Both the position numbers and the translations under genes were made by a program. Below, piece by piece: positions 26,286 to 35,843 of a stretch of DNA of 64,000 bases (positions are counted from its first letter, which is position 1; every line of letters starts with the position of its first letter). Source of the stretch: an uncultured Chitinophagales bacterium (GTDB lineage Bacteria; Bacteroidota; Bacteroidia; Chitinophagales; UBA2359); assembly GCA_937927195.1 (NCBI GenBank), contig CALBCY010000069.1:16965-80964 (forward strand). Reading direction: 5' to 3'. The notes beneath the pieces were generated by a model. It saw nothing but the letters and a program-made list of their open reading frames with translations, had not been told where the DNA came from and did not search any database.

Positions 26286-26549
26286 TGGCAAAGAAAACTT
26301 AAAATTTGACCACTATTAAAAACAGTGGGATAAGCTGTTAAACAAATATGTTCAAGCTAAAGACCTTTTCAATGCCTAGTTTAACGAATATAAATTGGCA
26401 TTGCACACTTGTTAATTAAAACTTATTTTATCAAAATACTAGGCTATTTTTATTAAAATATAGAGGTGAATAAAAATGAATCATTACCTCCTAGTAATCT
26501 TGAATAAAATCCTCAAGACTGCGAAAACCATTCCAAGCAATATCCAATT
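26286..26549. other. Spacer with degraded coding remnant
   Basis: No intact gene is present. A short stretch reads KQWDKLLNKYVQAKDLFNA, a TAG, then FNEYKLALHTC and a stop. Its last 35 bases (26384-26418) resemble a block at 33910-33944. This looks like the tail of a lost gene rather than regulatory sequence. The remaining AT-rich part probably holds the promoter of the 1440-residue gene. Confidence 0.4.
26384..26418 (+). repeat. 35-base block shared with 33910-33944
   Basis: The two blocks share ACGAATATAAATT at the start and CACTTGT.AATT near the end, with about 28 of 35 positions identical. Both read as ...EYK.A...TC in one frame, so they are probably remnants of the same gene's 3' end. 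Confidence 0.5.
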
Positions 26550-29500
26550 ATGAAGTACTTCAAACATATAAAAACAAAACAATTTCTGTTTATTGATAGT
26601 AAGCCGCTTTGGTTTGAAACATTCCGATTTAATATGGTTCGCAACCAGATAAAAACAGATTATGAATATTCAGAAAAAGACAATAAAAAAGACTTAGCCA
26701 AAAAATTGGCATCATATATTTCAAAATATGAAAAGAAAGGCTTTGAAGAAAAAGAGATCACCCAACCGGCAATAGATAAGACAAATGCATTTTGTGAAAA
26801 AATAGAAATAGGCAAATCATATTATTTCCATATAAAAAATACAGTCTCACTAATGAAGGAGAAGGTGGTGGAAGTAAAAGTAACCAAAGACCCTACAAAC
26901 ATAGAAAAATACAGAGTTTGCGCATTTGAAACCGATGGATATGACGACAAATCTTCCTTTTCTACCCTCTCTGATTACCTTAATGGCAGCATTAGATTAC
27001 ATTGCGAAGAAACGAATGACTTTGAAGTATTAGAAACCCTTATGCCAAAACTATGGATGCTATTCACATTGGGATTCGAATGGGTCACTGAACAATTCAT
27101 TTTAGAGAAAATCGCAGGAAAGTCCATAAATTTAGAACAAGAATATGAAGCAGATATCTATAAACAGCAACATAGTTTTTCAGCTGCTGAATCCTGCGTA
27201 AAGGTCAACTTTTTCGAGGAGGACTTATTAGTTGTCACTCACAATTATTTTCTTTTAGAAGAAAAAATTATTGGGACGAAACAAATATATTCTACCTTCC
27301 AGACAATTGAAGAGTTTAAAGAAGGAAGGAAAAACATTGAAACATATTATAAAGATTCGGACAGCCTTAAATGGTTTATGAGCGAGGTGGACTTCAAAAA
27401 TAAATACCCTGTTACAAAAGATGCCATTCAATATTTTCAAGCACCTGAACTGATCAAAGCAACAAGGCCCAATTTTCCTATAAACGTTCCTCAGGGTAAA
27501 ATTGACTTTCCTATAGGCTCATTTTATGCAAATCTAGTTAATGTCAATCGACTTTACTTTTATGTCAATGAAGAAGGGGACGATCCAATGGAATGGAAGG
27601 CTGCATTCATAGTACTCAAAAATTTGGAAACCTCTGTTTACTTAGCCACCAAAGTTTTTACACTGAAAAATTTCAATAAAATATATGCAAATACTGAAGA
27701 ATCTGAGGCGTTAAAATATTCAAGTGATTTGGAAGAGTTTTTCAAAAAGAAAGCGAAATCTTACAAAAAAGCAAAGCTCAAACCATACGATACTGAAAAA
27801 ATAATCGAACTTCTCAGTCAAAACAACTTGACAGATTTAAACAATCAAAAATCTCTAGAATCTTTCTGCTTCCAAGGGAATTATTTTAAGCACATAGTAG
27901 ACTGCTACAAAAACTATGCAAACATTTGGATTGCCGGAAATGACAAGATTCATTATTTACAATTCTTTAAAGATGAAAAATCCAGAATGGAATGGCTAAA
28001 CAAAACAAGGCCAGAATCAACAGTTGATTTATATCCAACTGAAATGAAAAGAATCAAAGATTTCATCGACCACATCAGCAGCAATGACGATGCTTTCAAA
28101 CTCAAAGAAAATTTGTCAAACAACAATGCCAAACTAAAAGAATATTTAAAAAGTGACTACAACAAGAAAAGATTCCTAAAAACGAATTGTGAAATAATAG
28201 AGGACGACTGGGAAGTAGATGGTGACCTTATTTTGTCAAGGAACCAATCTCTTTTGCTTCGTGGAAACCTTAAAGTAAATGGAACATTATTTTTCACCTC
28301 CTCTTCCAATCAAAAATATTCAAACAATCCATTTCTTATCATTGAAGGCAATGTCATTGTTCAAAACTTATTAATGAATGGTGGCTTTGAATACCTCCAA
28401 ATAGATGGAGATTTTATAGTAACAGAACTTGCTGCATGTTCCTATTCCAAAGACCGTAATAATTTTAACATCAATGGATCGGCTGAAACAAATATTTTAT
28501 TACATAGAAATAAAAACGCGTCAAGTTTTAAACCTTGCTTTGATTTCAAGAAAGAAGTAGGTCCATTCAGCAATGCTGTTTTAGAACCAAGTATTTTCAG
28601 CAAAGACAAATACGATTCGATGAATGTCGAGCACCCTATTGTTTTTGATTTTTTAAAAGAAGGCAAGAAATTCCTTTCAGATAACATCGAAGAAACGGTC
28701 GTCAATTTAGATGAATATTACCAACTTGAATTTGAGCGGAGAATGAAAAATTGGGGAAACTTTTATCCCGCTTATGCAGGCTGTGAGGAACTAGGTATCT
28801 CAGAAGATAATGAAATAAAAGGAAATGGCATTTATCCTGGAAGTGGTGATTGGGTTGTCAATGACTTAAGGGGTAAAAGTGGCACCTATGGAGTTAGCCA
28901 CGAAGATTATTCTATTTGTAAGTTAAAAGTAAAAATGCCAACTAAATTTGGAATCGACTATAAGCAAAAGCCACTAAAATTAATGCTTAGTGCTGAAGAA
29001 TTGATGAACAGGTATATTCGAATTTCAATGCTGTACATGAACTGGGCACATAGAAAAACAGTGAGTTTCGAAATTGAAAATACAGACGAAGTTTTTCAAA
29101 AAGAAAAAGAGGTGTTCAAGGATGATCCCCACTTAGCACTGTATTGGCTAAATCATTTTGGGGCTACATTGGACCAACGTTATCATGAAGTCGTTAAAAT
29201 AATTGAAGTAAACAAGTTAACTGAGGAATTAGAAATATTAAGAGAACCTTTGGCCTTCTTCAAAAGAACCAATGCCTTTTATGACCTGAAAATAGGAACT
29301 AGCTCCAGTGGTGAAAAAGACTTTGAAAATTTATTTTTAAAACGAAGGTCATTTTTAGTTTACATAGAACAAGTCTATAAAAATTACAAACCAGAAAACT
29401 TAGAACTGTGGTGGAAATCAATATGCATATACCCTAAGGTAGAAGAAAATTTAATAGTGCGGATGCGTTGGTTAAAAAACAACTTAAACAAATGCAACAA

Positions 29501-30872
29501 TTGGTCAGATTTTGAGGAGTTAATTAAAGACGAAGACAAAAACATTCCATTGTTGTCTTATGTTTTGTCTTGTAATCCAAACACCTCAAAGAAAGACAAA
29601 ACGAAATATGCCAACATCCTTATTGCCGAATTATATGAGCATAAAAACCATTTCAAAACACCACATAAAAAACAATTTGCTGAAATATTACTTTGGGATG
29701 TTAGAGACTTTGTAAGTGATAAAGAAAAGCTGCAAGAAGTAGCTAAATTTTATTTTAAAGGAAATGAGACCAGCAAAGAATATCAAGACATACAATCGAT
29801 ATTAGGAATAAAAAATGAAAACATTGAAGACATTAAAGCAGCTTTAGAAAAGCTAAACAATGCTTTTGCAGGCTATGATCGATTTAAAACAACAGCTCAA
29901 GAAAAAGCGAAGTATCATTCAAAAATAGTATCTATCCTAGAAGAATTTACACCCGATATTTTATTGGAAACTGCCCATAACATTCAAAATCATGAACTAG
30001 CAAAACGCTATTTTGTTTATTTATGGCAGGCCAATATTCTCAACAAAAAAGAAGCCCTAATTAGGCTATTCATTTTTATAGAATTGGCCGATTATGACAT
30101 TAGTTATGAAATGTTTGGTGAGCAATTCTCAAAACTTTTAAAAGACGACGATGACCCAAACAAAGAGATTGCAAAAGCACTGCTGAATATTCCTGAAGCT
30201 GATTTTAGAAATGATAGTATGTGGAAAAATTCTAAACAAGCAGCCGCAAAATTCTTTTTGAACTCAGCACATCAACCCAAAACGTTTGACTTTCTGATAG
30301 AAACGGTAAAACAGGCACCCACCAAAGAAAATCAACAGGTCATTGATGCCATCTATACAAGCTTGTTTTCTACTGATTATAAGAGCAATATAAATCCAGT
30401 TCTAAAGTTTTCAAAAGAGCAAGTAGAATGCATGTTGGAAACTATTTGCGACTGGTTTTTGAAGTATGGATATCAAGCGGAAGGCTATCGTTCTATTTAT
30501 TATTGTGCCAATCCATTAGCTGAAGATTGGATAAAAGAACATAAGAGCAATAAAAAATGGCTGAACAAGTTTGCGCACATTTCCACTTTTTATGACCCAT
30601 TGGATGAGGAATTAAAGGATGCTTTTGTAAGTGCCTTAGAATTTATTCAAGCAGAAAAACACAATACCTATTTGGAGTTTAAAGACGACAAATCACACAA
30701 ATTTTGGGGGATTGCATTTTATGGTGAAGCCTATATTGTAACTTATGGTAAAATAGGGACAGAAGGTAGAAAATCAGAAAAAACCTTTAAAACGGAAAAG
30801 GAGTGCTATAAAGCAGGCGACAAACTAATAGAACAGAAATTAAAGAAGGGATATCTAAAGACTGAGAAATAA
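26550..30872 (+). CDS. Giant WGR-domain protein with internal beta-helix stretch
   Basis: At 1440 residues this is the largest gene of the array. The last 70 residues are a WGR domain (KFWGIAFYGEAYIVTYGKIG, ending EQKLKKGYLKT). Residues about 545-660 contain a bactofilin-like run (VDGDLILSRNQSLLLRGNLK, FLIIEGNVIV, YLQIDGDFIV). The first 70 residues end in SKYEKKGFEEKE, similar to a WGR tail, so a worn second WGR domain is possible. Most of the rest, especially residues 800-1370, is helical and may be a HEAT-like scaffold. No catalytic motif or signal was found. It could be a nucleic-acid-associated scaffold; this is inference from the WGR domain. Confidence 0.8.
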   Translation: MKYFKHIKTKQFLFIDSKPLWFETFRFNMVRNQIKTDYEYSEKDNKKDLAKKLASYISKYEKKGFEEKEITQPAIDKTNAFCEKIEIGKSYYFHIKNTVSLMKEKVVEVKVTKDPTNIEKYRVCAFETDGYDDKSSFSTLSDYLNGSIRLHCEETNDFEVLETLMPKLWMLFTLGFEWVTEQFILEKIAGKSINLEQEYEADIYKQQHSFSAAESCVKVNFFEEDLLVVTHNYFLLEEKIIGTKQIYSTFQTIEEFKEGRKNIETYYKDSDSLKWFMSEVDFKNKYPVTKDAIQYFQAPELIKATRPNFPINVPQGKIDFPIGSFYANLVNVNRLYFYVNEEGDDPMEWKAAFIVLKNLETSVYLATKVFTLKNFNKIYANTEESEALKYSSDLEEFFKKKAKSYKKAKLKPYDTEKIIELLSQNNLTDLNNQKSLESFCFQGNYFKHIVDCYKNYANIWIAGNDKIHYLQFFKDEKSRMEWLNKTRPESTVDLYPTEMKRIKDFIDHISSNDDAFKLKENLSNNNAKLKEYLKSDYNKKRFLKTNCEIIEDDWEVDGDLILSRNQSLLLRGNLKVNGTLFFTSSSNQKYSNNPFLIIEGNVIVQNLLMNGGFEYLQIDGDFIVTELAACSYSKDRNNFNINGSAETNILLHRNKNASSFKPCFDFKKEVGPFSNAVLEPSIFSKDKYDSMNVEHPIVFDFLKEGKKFLSDNIEETVVNLDEYYQLEFERRMKNWGNFYPAYAGCEELGISEDNEIKGNGIYPGSGDWVVNDLRGKSGTYGVSHEDYSICKLKVKMPTKFGIDYKQKPLKLMLSAEELMNRYIRISMLYMNWAHRKTVSFEIENTDEVFQKEKEVFKDDPHLALYWLNHFGATLDQRYHEVVKIIEVNKLTEELEILREPLAFFKRTNAFYDLKIGTSSSGEKDFENLFLKRRSFLVYIEQVYKNYKPENLELWWKSICIYPKVEENLIVRMRWLKNNLNKCNNWSDFEELIKDEDKNIPLLSYVLSCNPNTSKKDKTKYANILIAELYEHKNHFKTPHKKQFAEILLWDVRDFVSDKEKLQEVAKFYFKGNETSKEYQDIQSILGIKNENIEDIKAALEKLNNAFAGYDRFKTTAQEKAKYHSKIVSILEEFTPDILLETAHNIQNHELAKRYFVYLWQANILNKKEALIRLFIFIELADYDISYEMFGEQFSKLLKDDDDPNKEIAKALLNIPEADFRNDSMWKNSKQAAAKFFLNSAHQPKTFDFLIETVKQAPTKENQQVIDAIYTSLFSTDYKSNINPVLKFSKEQVECMLETICDWFLKYGYQAEGYRSIYYCANPLAEDWIKEHKSNKKWLNKFAHISTFYDPLDEELKDAFVSALEFIQAEKHNTYLEFKDDKSHKFWGIAFYGEAYIVTYGKIGTEGRKSEKTFKTEKECYKAGDKLIEQKLKKGYLKTEK

Positions 30873-30924
30873 AAAAAAACATGCAATTTACATTAGTAAA
30901 TTATAATTAAGCAAAAAAAACACA

Positions 30925-31494
30925 ATGACAAATTTAACAATCAATCTAAACGCGAAACTACAACCAATGCACCGTCATGAATTAGAGGATGTATTGCAGG
31001 AAACACTCGAAAAACAAGAAATTAAAGGAGAAACCACTGGTGGTGGAACAGCTCAAGAATCGACTGGTGAAATAGCATCTTGCGATATAGAGTTAAGCCT
31101 TAATGATGCTTCTGATTCAAACATACAGAAAATCATAGAGATCATGGAATCTATGTTAGCGCCAGTAGGTTCAAAAATAATCATTTACCCAAAAGATCAA
31201 AATGCTGATGTACAATACATTCCATTTGGTGTTCATCAAGGCTTGGGCTTATATTTAAATGGTAAAGATCTAGCCGATAAAGTTTACGAAGAATGCGATG
31301 TAAATTTTGTTTATGAAGAAATCGAACGTCTGCTTGGAGATTTCAAAACAGGTCACATCGCTAGTCATTGGGAAGGAGAAGAAACTGCTCTTTATTTGTA
31401 TGGTGCCAGCTTTGATGAAATGCACAATCGAATCAAACCATTGCTGGATGAATACCCATTGTGTCAAAAATGTCGAGTGGTTAAAATTGCATAA
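30925..31494 (+). CDS. Hypothetical protein
   Basis: The 189-residue protein has two halves. Residues 1-95 resemble a ferredoxin-like alpha/beta unit (LTINLNAKLQPMHRHELEDV, then GEIASCDIELSLND, IIYPKDQNA) with a Gly/Thr-rich turn GETTGGGTAQESTG. Residues 96-189 contain GLGLYLNGKDLADKVYEEC and HWEGEETALYLYGASFDEM. No known family is recognised. It is 52 bases downstream of the giant gene and an inverted repeat AATTTAC/GTAAATT lies in its leader. Probably part of the immunity-type array; function unknown. Confidence 0.65.
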   Translation: MTNLTINLNAKLQPMHRHELEDVLQETLEKQEIKGETTGGGTAQESTGEIASCDIELSLNDASDSNIQKIIEIMESMLAPVGSKIIIYPKDQNADVQYIPFGVHQGLGLYLNGKDLADKVYEECDVNFVYEEIERLLGDFKTGHIASHWEGEETALYLYGASFDEMHNRIKPLLDEYPLCQKCRVVKIA

Positions 31495-31591
31495 ACAAAG
31501 AATATGCATAATATCCAGCCAACTACCATCGTAGCCTTGTGCCTAATTGGGACAAACAAATGAAAAGTAATTGTACCACATAAAAAATAAA

Positions 31592-32248
31592 ATGGACAAA
31601 GAAACATATAGAAGTAAATTCAAAGAAGAAGATGCTGTTGGGTGGAAATCAATAGATGATTCTTTGCGAAGAATTTATGGAAATACTGAACCCAAACATT
31701 ATGGCCCATTGTGTGGCATTCATTTCAAAATTGGTGGAACTGATCCTATTGACGGGGCTAGCATTTATGATTCTGATGGTAATATTGTGCACAAACATAT
31801 TATAAGTTATGGTATGTCAGAACTTTACTACAATGAAAACAAAGTTGGAGGGGAATTTAGTAAATGGGGCTTTGAATTTACATTCAGATTAAAACCATTT
31901 GAAGAGGACAAGGGAGAACCTTTATGGGTCATCCAGATAATGAACAACCTAGCCAGATATGTCTTTAAAAGCGGGAGGTGGTTTGAAGAGAATCAATTCA
32001 TTCCTGCAAATGGCCCCATTAGGCTAAATACCGAAACTAAAATCGTCGGCTTCGTTTTCACCATTGATCCTCAACTGGGAACGATTGAAACACCCCATGG
32101 AAGCCTTTCATTTTTACAACTCGTAGGCATTACAGAGAATGAATTAAAAAGGTTGCAAGCAAATTCTACTACAACAGAAGTTGAAAACCTAATCAACGAA
32201 TTAAAAAAAGAGAATCCATTATTAATAACTGACTTAAATAGAAAATGA
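31592..32248 (+). CDS. Suppressor-of-fused (SUFU) domain protein
   Basis: From the ATG at 31592 the protein has 218 residues and is a single SUFU domain: GWKSIDDSLRRIYGNTEPKH, the DGASIYDSDGNIVHKHIISYGMSELY region and KWGFEFTFRL are its usual landmarks, followed by NNLARYVFKSGRWF. Bacterial SUFU proteins are a recognised immunity-protein superfamily in polymorphic toxin systems. A TTG at 31571 could add seven residues but is less likely. It is coupled to the next gene by an ATGA overlap. Confidence 0.9.
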   Translation: MDKETYRSKFKEEDAVGWKSIDDSLRRIYGNTEPKHYGPLCGIHFKIGGTDPIDGASIYDSDGNIVHKHIISYGMSELYYNENKVGGEFSKWGFEFTFRLKPFEEDKGEPLWVIQIMNNLARYVFKSGRWFEENQFIPANGPIRLNTETKIVGFVFTIDPQLGTIETPHGSLSFLQLVGITENELKRLQANSTTTEVENLINELKKENPLLITDLNRK

Positions 32249-32787
32249 ACATAATAAATAAATACATTGCAGAATCTGAAAGCAATCAATATTATAAGAG
32301 TAAAATTGACAAATTAACAGAGGAGCAGAGAAATAAATTGGAAATACTGCTCCAAAAACTAGAAGATTCCGGTGCCAAAAAACCACTAAGTTGGGCTTTA
32401 AGTGAGACAACAGAAAACATTCCACAATTTGCTAGGTTTTTATTTTTAAAAGGCCTAGCTGATATAGTTTCGGATGTTGAAGAAAACATGGGATTAGCGG
32501 ATGATGTAGATGAAAATTATGAGGGCAATATTTTTGATGTATCAAACAAATTAAAAGGAACAATTGGTGAATTGGAATTGAATAATTTTTTAATCTCTTA
32601 TGCAAAAGGAATAATGTGGCAAGTGGCCAATCTGATTGACAATGGAAATTACAATGAAAAGGGAGAACCAATGTGGTCCTTGAAAGAAATTGGTAAGAGC
32701 GAGGATGGAAATAGTGAAAGATTCATTAGCGGACTGCACGAAAATCTCAATAATTTTGAAGAAGAGTTAATTAAATTATCGAAATGA
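32245..32787 (+). CDS. Hypothetical helical protein
   Basis: This 180-residue protein is predicted almost wholly helical (KIDKLTEEQRNKLEILLQKL, ISYAKGIMWQVANLIDNG) and acidic, with no signal peptide. It overlaps the SUFU gene by four bases and the DUF2004 gene by four bases, so the three are one translational unit. No family is recognised. The position between two immunity-type genes suggests it belongs to the same functional class. Confidence 0.7.
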   Translation: MNIINKYIAESESNQYYKSKIDKLTEEQRNKLEILLQKLEDSGAKKPLSWALSETTENIPQFARFLFLKGLADIVSDVEENMGLADDVDENYEGNIFDVSNKLKGTIGELELNNFLISYAKGIMWQVANLIDNGNYNEKGEPMWSLKEIGKSEDGNSERFISGLHENLNNFEEELIKLSK

Positions 32788-33296
32788 TTATAATAAAGTC
32801 GAAATATTTCGGAGACATCGACATTGATAAAATTGAAGAATGCTATGAATGTGAATTGCAGTATAAAAGTGCAATTATATTCCCTTTGCTGCTTTTTGAA
32901 AAAGCTTATTTTTCAACTAAAAAAATCCAAGAAAAAGATGTAAAAGCTGCAGATTTTCTGATAGATAATTTTGAACAATATATAGACAATTCCTATAAAC
33001 CCATAATAAAATCCTTCAATAAGAAAGGAGAAGTCTTTGAATATATAGAGCATCATTTCGAGGAATTTGACAAAACAGATCTAACTAAATTGGGAGTTGA
33101 TTCAGAACAATCTAAAAAGAAATTACTTGAAGCCATACTTAGTAAAATGCATTTTACAGGAATGATAATTGACCCGACAAAAGAAGAAGAGGCCCTGACA
33201 CTTGATTTTACAATTTCAAAAGAGTTAACTCAATACATCATTGCTATAAAAATGAATAAAGAGGGGAAAGTTTCACAAATTGAAATGGAAAGCTAA
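32784..33296 (+). CDS. DUF2004-like protein
   Basis: The 170-residue protein opens KSKYFGDIDIDKIEECYECE, has VFEYIEHHFEEFDKTDLTKL in the centre and LDFTISKELTQYIIAIKMNK near the end. These match, from memory, the DUF2004 pattern (a strand-rich N-terminus, a paired-helix HHxEE segment, and a closing DYTI..ELT.Y strand). DUF2004 proteins are associated with toxin-immunity gene clusters. It is the third gene of the SUFU unit and precedes a broken gene. Confidence 0.72.
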   Translation: MIIIKSKYFGDIDIDKIEECYECELQYKSAIIFPLLLFEKAYFSTKKIQEKDVKAADFLIDNFEQYIDNSYKPIIKSFNKKGEVFEYIEHHFEEFDKTDLTKLGVDSEQSKKKLLEAILSKMHFTGMIIDPTKEEEALTLDFTISKELTQYIIAIKMNKEGKVSQIEMES

Positions 33297-33367
33297 AAGC
33301 CATGACAACCCTATTAGATTCATCAGCATCCCAACCAATTTTTAGGCAATCATGAAAGCTTATAAAG

Positions 33368-33856
33368 ATGCAGATCAAACAAATTAAAGAAAAATTCAAC
33401 TTTGACGTCGGCGCTCCTATGCCGACAATTTTATCAAATTAGCACAACCTGTATTTAACTTTTTACACCAGGAATATCCATCCCAATTGGGATGGAACAA
33501 CTGTTCATCTTCGAAACAAAAAAGATAAAGGAATCGCTACTATAAAATTTACAAATTTCGCTCAATTAAAATTCGGAAACCCCAATGATGAAACTACAGA
33601 AGGGCATCCACTCTACAAATATGGACTTGAGCCTTACTCAATTCAGGAAGTATTAGAATCTGAATGGATCATTGAACTAAATAAGATCAATTCAGTTCAA
33701 TCAGCCCATAAAGAGAAATATTTTTCAAAATACAGGCATTTCATTTTTTTCTTTCATGATACTTGCTTCGAAATTGTATCAAATGGATATTCTATCGATG
33801 AAAATTCCAAAACCAATATAAGGGAAGAGATTCAACGAATAGGGCTGTTATTGTAA
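33368..33856 (+). pseudogene. Gene of about 160 codons interrupted by an in-frame TAG
   Basis: An ATG at 33368 reads MQIKQIKEKFNFDVGAPMPT and then TAG at 33440. The same frame stays open for another 137 codons (including IHPNWDGTTVHLRNKKDKG, FGNPNDETTEGHPLYKYGLE, KYRHFIFFFHDTCFEIVSNG) to TAA at 33854. There is no usable start after the TAG, so the body is not expressed unless the stop is read through. I recall a similar Bacteroidota family of small cytoplasmic proteins, probably immunity-type. This fills most of the 33297-34019 spacer. Confidence 0.75.
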
Positions 33857-33909
33857 AATATCCAAAGCATTTCATATACAATGTTGCCAATATACCTTCG
33901 ACAAATTTT

Positions 33910-33944
33910 ACGAATATAAATTTGCCAACAACACTTGTCAATTG
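33910..33944 (+). repeat. 35-base block shared with 26384-26418
   Basis: Downstream of the broken gene another frame reads CCQYTFDKFYEYKFANNTC and stops at 33972. Its central 35 bases resemble the block at 26384-26418 at about 28 positions. Both are probably remnants of a lost gene family. Confidence 0.5.
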
Positions 33945-34019
33945 TCCAATATTTATCTCAATATTGTAGCCTAAATTGCATTGGCAATTTAGTTCTAAGG
34001 GCAATTGAAATTATTCAAA

Positions 34020-35843
34020 ATGAAAAAACAACTAGAATACAAAGACGAAACGTCTCAAAAATTTTGGACGATCCAAGTAGTCGAGAAAAAATTCATTGTG
34101 GTCTATGGTAAAATAGGTACCGAAGGTCAATCAAAGACCAAAACTTTCGAAAGTACAGAAGTTGCCTTAAAAGAAGCCAATAAAATAGTCGCAAACAAAA
34201 TAAAAAAAGGCTATAAAGAAACAAAAGACAAGAACTTTACAGGCAATAAAGAGGATGAAAATGCAAATAAAGAACCTGTTAACTATTACAAAGAACTTAA
34301 AAAATTCGATAAACAATATGGCGGTGAAAGCTATGCTCAATCATTTTGGATAGAAGAGGACGAAGACGATTTTTTTGAAACTTGGTTGTATGACATTTCC
34401 GACGAACAAAAAAAAGAATATGCTCAGTCCTTCCAAGTTTTTGCAGGAGCAGATGGTACCGGCGCTAGATATGCTTTTTGGTTTTCCAATGGCAATAAAG
34501 ATGTCAATCAAGCACCCATTATCTGCTTTGGAAGTGAAGGACAAATAGACATCATAGCCTGTGACATTAAAGACTTGATTAAAATACTGAGCTTTGGACA
34601 AGAACCCAATGACGGTAGTTTTTACTTCGGAATGTATGACATTGATGATTTTGAAACAAAAAAAGAGTTCTTTGAGGATACTTTAGAATACAGACCAAAT
34701 TTTTTAACTTTCAGAAAATGGATGAAAGAAGATTTAGGAATTACACCAGTAAAAAAATGGAAAATTGAAGACAATAAAGAGGTGAATAAGTTGGTAAAAA
34801 AGGCGGTTAAGAAATATAAGAAACCTTTTGATAAGTGGCAATATCAATTTTACCCAAACCCTGAAGATGAAAAGGAAGAGTACGCATCTGAGCAGAAGGA
34901 AAAATATGAAAAAACTAAAGCACAGCTCCTTGATGAAATATCAAAAACACCTACCGCAAAAGGATATTATCAGTTATCAGAAAATGAAAAGCTAACATAC
35001 GATATTACAGAAAGCATCAATCATAAACTAAGAAAAGAATATTTAAAGAAAGCAGCTGAATTAGATCCTAAAAATTTAAACGTTTTAAAGGACTTAGCTG
35101 AACTACAAACTTATCCAAAAAACATCGAAACCTTTAAAAAATTATTGGAAGTTCATGATGCACCTGAAGAATTCTATTCAGATATCGCAAGTATTTACAA
35201 AGATAATGAAAACTACAAAGATGCTTTAGACTATTATTTGAAATCTATACAGGCAGAGAAAAATGGTTGGGATGGATGCTACCATGACTACGTCATAGAT
35301 ATTTGCCAACAGTTAAAAATAAATGGAATAGAAGTTTTAGAAAAAACCATAAAAGACAAGCCCAACTCTAGTGCCTACAAAGCATTGTATAAACAATATT
35401 TCAAAAAGAAGGACTATCAAAAGGCGGCTGAATATGCCGAAAAATATATCGACCATACGGATATTCAAGCTCATAACTATATGGACATAGCCAATAAATT
35501 CTTAAAGAAAAAAGCCTATAAAGAAGTACTTCCAATTTTAGAAAAAACAGTCCCAAGACACAGTTGGGATGATCGAAAAATGAGAACCCTCAACAACATC
35601 GGCCTTTGCCATTTCAGAATTACACCACAAGATATTGACAAAGCCTTGGAGGCCTTTATGAAAGCATACAAACTTGTAAAAAATGAGCCCGCTTTGCATC
35701 AAAATTTGTATCTCTGTGGCAAATCATTTTATGACAATAGACAACACAAAAAAGCTATAAAAGTATTAGAGTTTTGTGTGGCCAATTTTGAGTACGAAAA
35801 AGAAAACAGTTCTAAAATGATTCAAGAAATAAAAAACAAATGA
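34020..35843 (+). CDS. WGR - SUKH-like - TPR protein
   Basis: The ATG at 34020 gives 607 residues (a TTG at 34005 would add five). Residues 1-75 are a WGR domain (KFWTIQVVEKKFIVVYGKIG, ending NKIKKGYKETK). Residues about 120-210 hold the SUKH-like module (FAGADGTGARYAFWFSNG, APIICFGSEGQIDIIACDI). After a charged helical linker, TPR-like repeats run from about 330 to the end (YKDALDYYLKSIQAEK, YQKAAEYAEKYIDH). No signal peptide is present. It links the WGR and immunity-like themes in a single chain. The stop overlaps the next start (ATGATG). Confidence 0.85.
   Translation: MKKQLEYKDETSQKFWTIQVVEKKFIVVYGKIGTEGQSKTKTFESTEVALKEANKIVANKIKKGYKETKDKNFTGNKEDENANKEPVNYYKELKKFDKQYGGESYAQSFWIEEDEDDFFETWLYDISDEQKKEYAQSFQVFAGADGTGARYAFWFSNGNKDVNQAPIICFGSEGQIDIIACDIKDLIKILSFGQEPNDGSFYFGMYDIDDFETKKEFFEDTLEYRPNFLTFRKWMKEDLGITPVKKWKIEDNKEVNKLVKKAVKKYKKPFDKWQYQFYPNPEDEKEEYASEQKEKYEKTKAQLLDEISKTPTAKGYYQLSENEKLTYDITESINHKLRKEYLKKAAELDPKNLNVLKDLAELQTYPKNIETFKKLLEVHDAPEEFYSDIASIYKDNENYKDALDYYLKSIQAEKNGWDGCYHDYVIDICQQLKINGIEVLEKTIKDKPNSSAYKALYKQYFKKKDYQKAAEYAEKYIDHTDIQAHNYMDIANKFLKKKAYKEVLPILEKTVPRHSWDDRKMRTLNNIGLCHFRITPQDIDKALEAFMKAYKLVKNEPALHQNLYLCGKSFYDNRQHKKAIKVLEFCVANFEYEKENSSKMIQEIKNK

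Noticed and set aside
19537..33442. TAG recoded as a sense codon, because two frames are interrupted by TAG
   Set aside because: Normal genes in the window end in TAG (for example 17577), and other remnants also contain TGA and TAA, so simple decay explains it.
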